The translations under genes were made by a program, and so were the position numbers. The notes beneath the pieces were generated by a model. It searched no databases. It had not been told where the DNA came from and saw nothing but the letters and a program-made list of their open reading frames with translations. Of a stretch of 7,935 nt of DNA, positions 7,522-7,935 are shown piece by piece; position 1 is the first letter of the stretch, and each line of letters starts with the position of its first letter. The DNA is from Thermoflexales bacterium (GTDB taxonomy: Bacteria > Chloroflexota > Anaerolineae > S140-20). Location: positions 1-7,935 of the forward strand of contig WFUY01000472.1 of assembly GCA_015484715.1 (NCBI GenBank). Reading direction: 5' to 3'.

Positions 7522-7674
7522 CCCGCAAGCCCTCAGTCCACCTCTCCTCTGCTCTGGTCGGGCGAGCCACCCGGCGAGCCAGGTAGGTGGTGGCTCGGCC
7601 TGGGGCCAGATCATGCTCCGTGCGCTGGCTTCCCCTGGGTGATTGAAGACCGTAAAAACCGCTTGAGAGCGTCT
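7522..7674. other. Spacer between uppS and cdsA with alternative hairpins
   Basis: CGAGCCACC (7563-7571) pairs with GGTGGCTCG (7589-7597) over 9 bp. The direct repeat GGCGAGCCA (7561-7569 and 7573-7581) provides a second left arm, so CGAGCCA (7575-7581) could instead pair with TGGCTCG (7591-7597). The two folds exclude each other. No T-run and no promoter is evident. The cdsA frame is open through this whole spacer, but the translation does not resemble a protein domain. Confidence 0.45.
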
Positions 7675-7935
7675 GTGCTGCGTAAACGGGTCCTCAGTGC
7701 GTTGATCTTGGGTCCCCTGGTCCTGGGGATCGTTGTGGCCGGCCCCCTCTGGTTTGCCGGATTGGTCTCCCTGGCCGTGCTCATCGCGGCCTGGGAGTAC
7801 GCCCGGCTGATGGAGCGAGGGGGCTTTCGTCTTTCCCTTCTGTGGACGTGGGGCAGCAGCTTGGTGGGGCTGGCCATCGTGGGGTGGCCGGGATGGGATG
7901 GCCTACGCCCGGCCCTCACCTTCCTGCTGATGGGG
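7675..7935 (+). CDS. cdsA: Phosphatidate cytidylyltransferase, 3'-partial
   Basis: CdsA makes CDP-diacylglycerol from phosphatidate and CTP in the cytoplasmic membrane, the branch point for phospholipid synthesis. Only the first ~87 codons are in the window. The N-terminus VLRKRVLSALILGPLVLG is the typical basic start leading into the first membrane helix. A second hydrophobic stretch (FAGLVSLAVLIAA) ends in the family-like WEYARLM, and a third begins near SSLVGLAIVGW. The catalytic C-terminal signature lies beyond the edge. The start is uncertain: GTG 7675 fits the family N-terminus best, with only a weak GAGAG before it. GTG 7639 and TTG 7663 are in frame and also lack a good ribosome binding site. 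Identity rests on the N-terminal pattern and on the position after uppS, where cdsA is expected. Confidence 0.82.
   Translation, partial: MLRKRVLSALILGPLVLGIVVAGPLWFAGLVSLAVLIAAWEYARLMERGGFRLSLLWTWGSSLVGLAIVGWPGWDGLRPALTFLLMG

Noticed and set aside
7123..7919. Minus-strand open frames opposite uppS and cdsA
   Set aside because: They show no protein features and lie antisense to well-supported genes.

Overview
The window looks like a chromosomal segment of a moderately GC-rich bacterium, most likely a member of the Chloroflexota (Anaerolineae-like). That assignment is an inference from style: Thr/Pro-linker LysM proteins, large TPR proteins, short-period GAC/GTC repeat arrays in gaps, and a core order rpsB-tsf-pyrH-frr-uppS-cdsA. 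No marker in the window fixes the taxon. All intact genes lie on the + strand.

Layout. Positions 2-1789 hold a membrane-anchored TPR protein whose reading frame is open to the left edge. A good sigma-A type promoter (1799-1827) then serves a secreted or membrane-anchored protein with two LysM domains (1900-2610). The gap 2611-3047 holds three things: an inverted array of 8-nt units (2615-2774), a short 7-nt repeat array (2779-2820), and a promoter (2826-2854) with a roughly 185-nt structured leader. The leader opens the translation/lipid-carrier cluster: rpsB (S2, with a long acidic tail), tsf (EF-Ts), a terminator-like hairpin, pyrH (UMP kinase), a decayed toxin-antitoxin module, frr (ribosome recycling factor), a small hairpin, uppS (isoprenyl diphosphate synthase) and the start of cdsA (phosphatidate cytidylyltransferase), which runs off the right edge.

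How the genes fit together. rpsB, tsf and frr supply the small subunit, elongation and recycling; pyrH makes UDP for nucleotide and envelope-precursor pools; uppS makes the C55-type lipid carrier; cdsA activates phosphatidate for phospholipid synthesis. This is a widely conserved housekeeping cluster.

Most notable observations. (1) A RelE/ParE-type toxin with its partner antitoxin sits between pyrH and frr. The toxin is broken twice: an in-frame TAA at 5919-5921 and a one-base deletion near 6077-6078. The frameshift puts the toxin remnant in frame with frr with no stop between them, so a naive gene call gives a false, or possibly real, 260-residue toxin-RRF fusion starting at 5928. (2) The gap before rpsB contains an inverted array of degenerate octamers (units ending GTC, then a GCTT centre, then units starting GAC). 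Single-unit relatives appear in the tsf-pyrH and frr-uppS gaps. This is the best candidate for an undescribed element here. (3) The Shine-Dalgarno region of frr is tandemly duplicated (16 nt, one mismatch).
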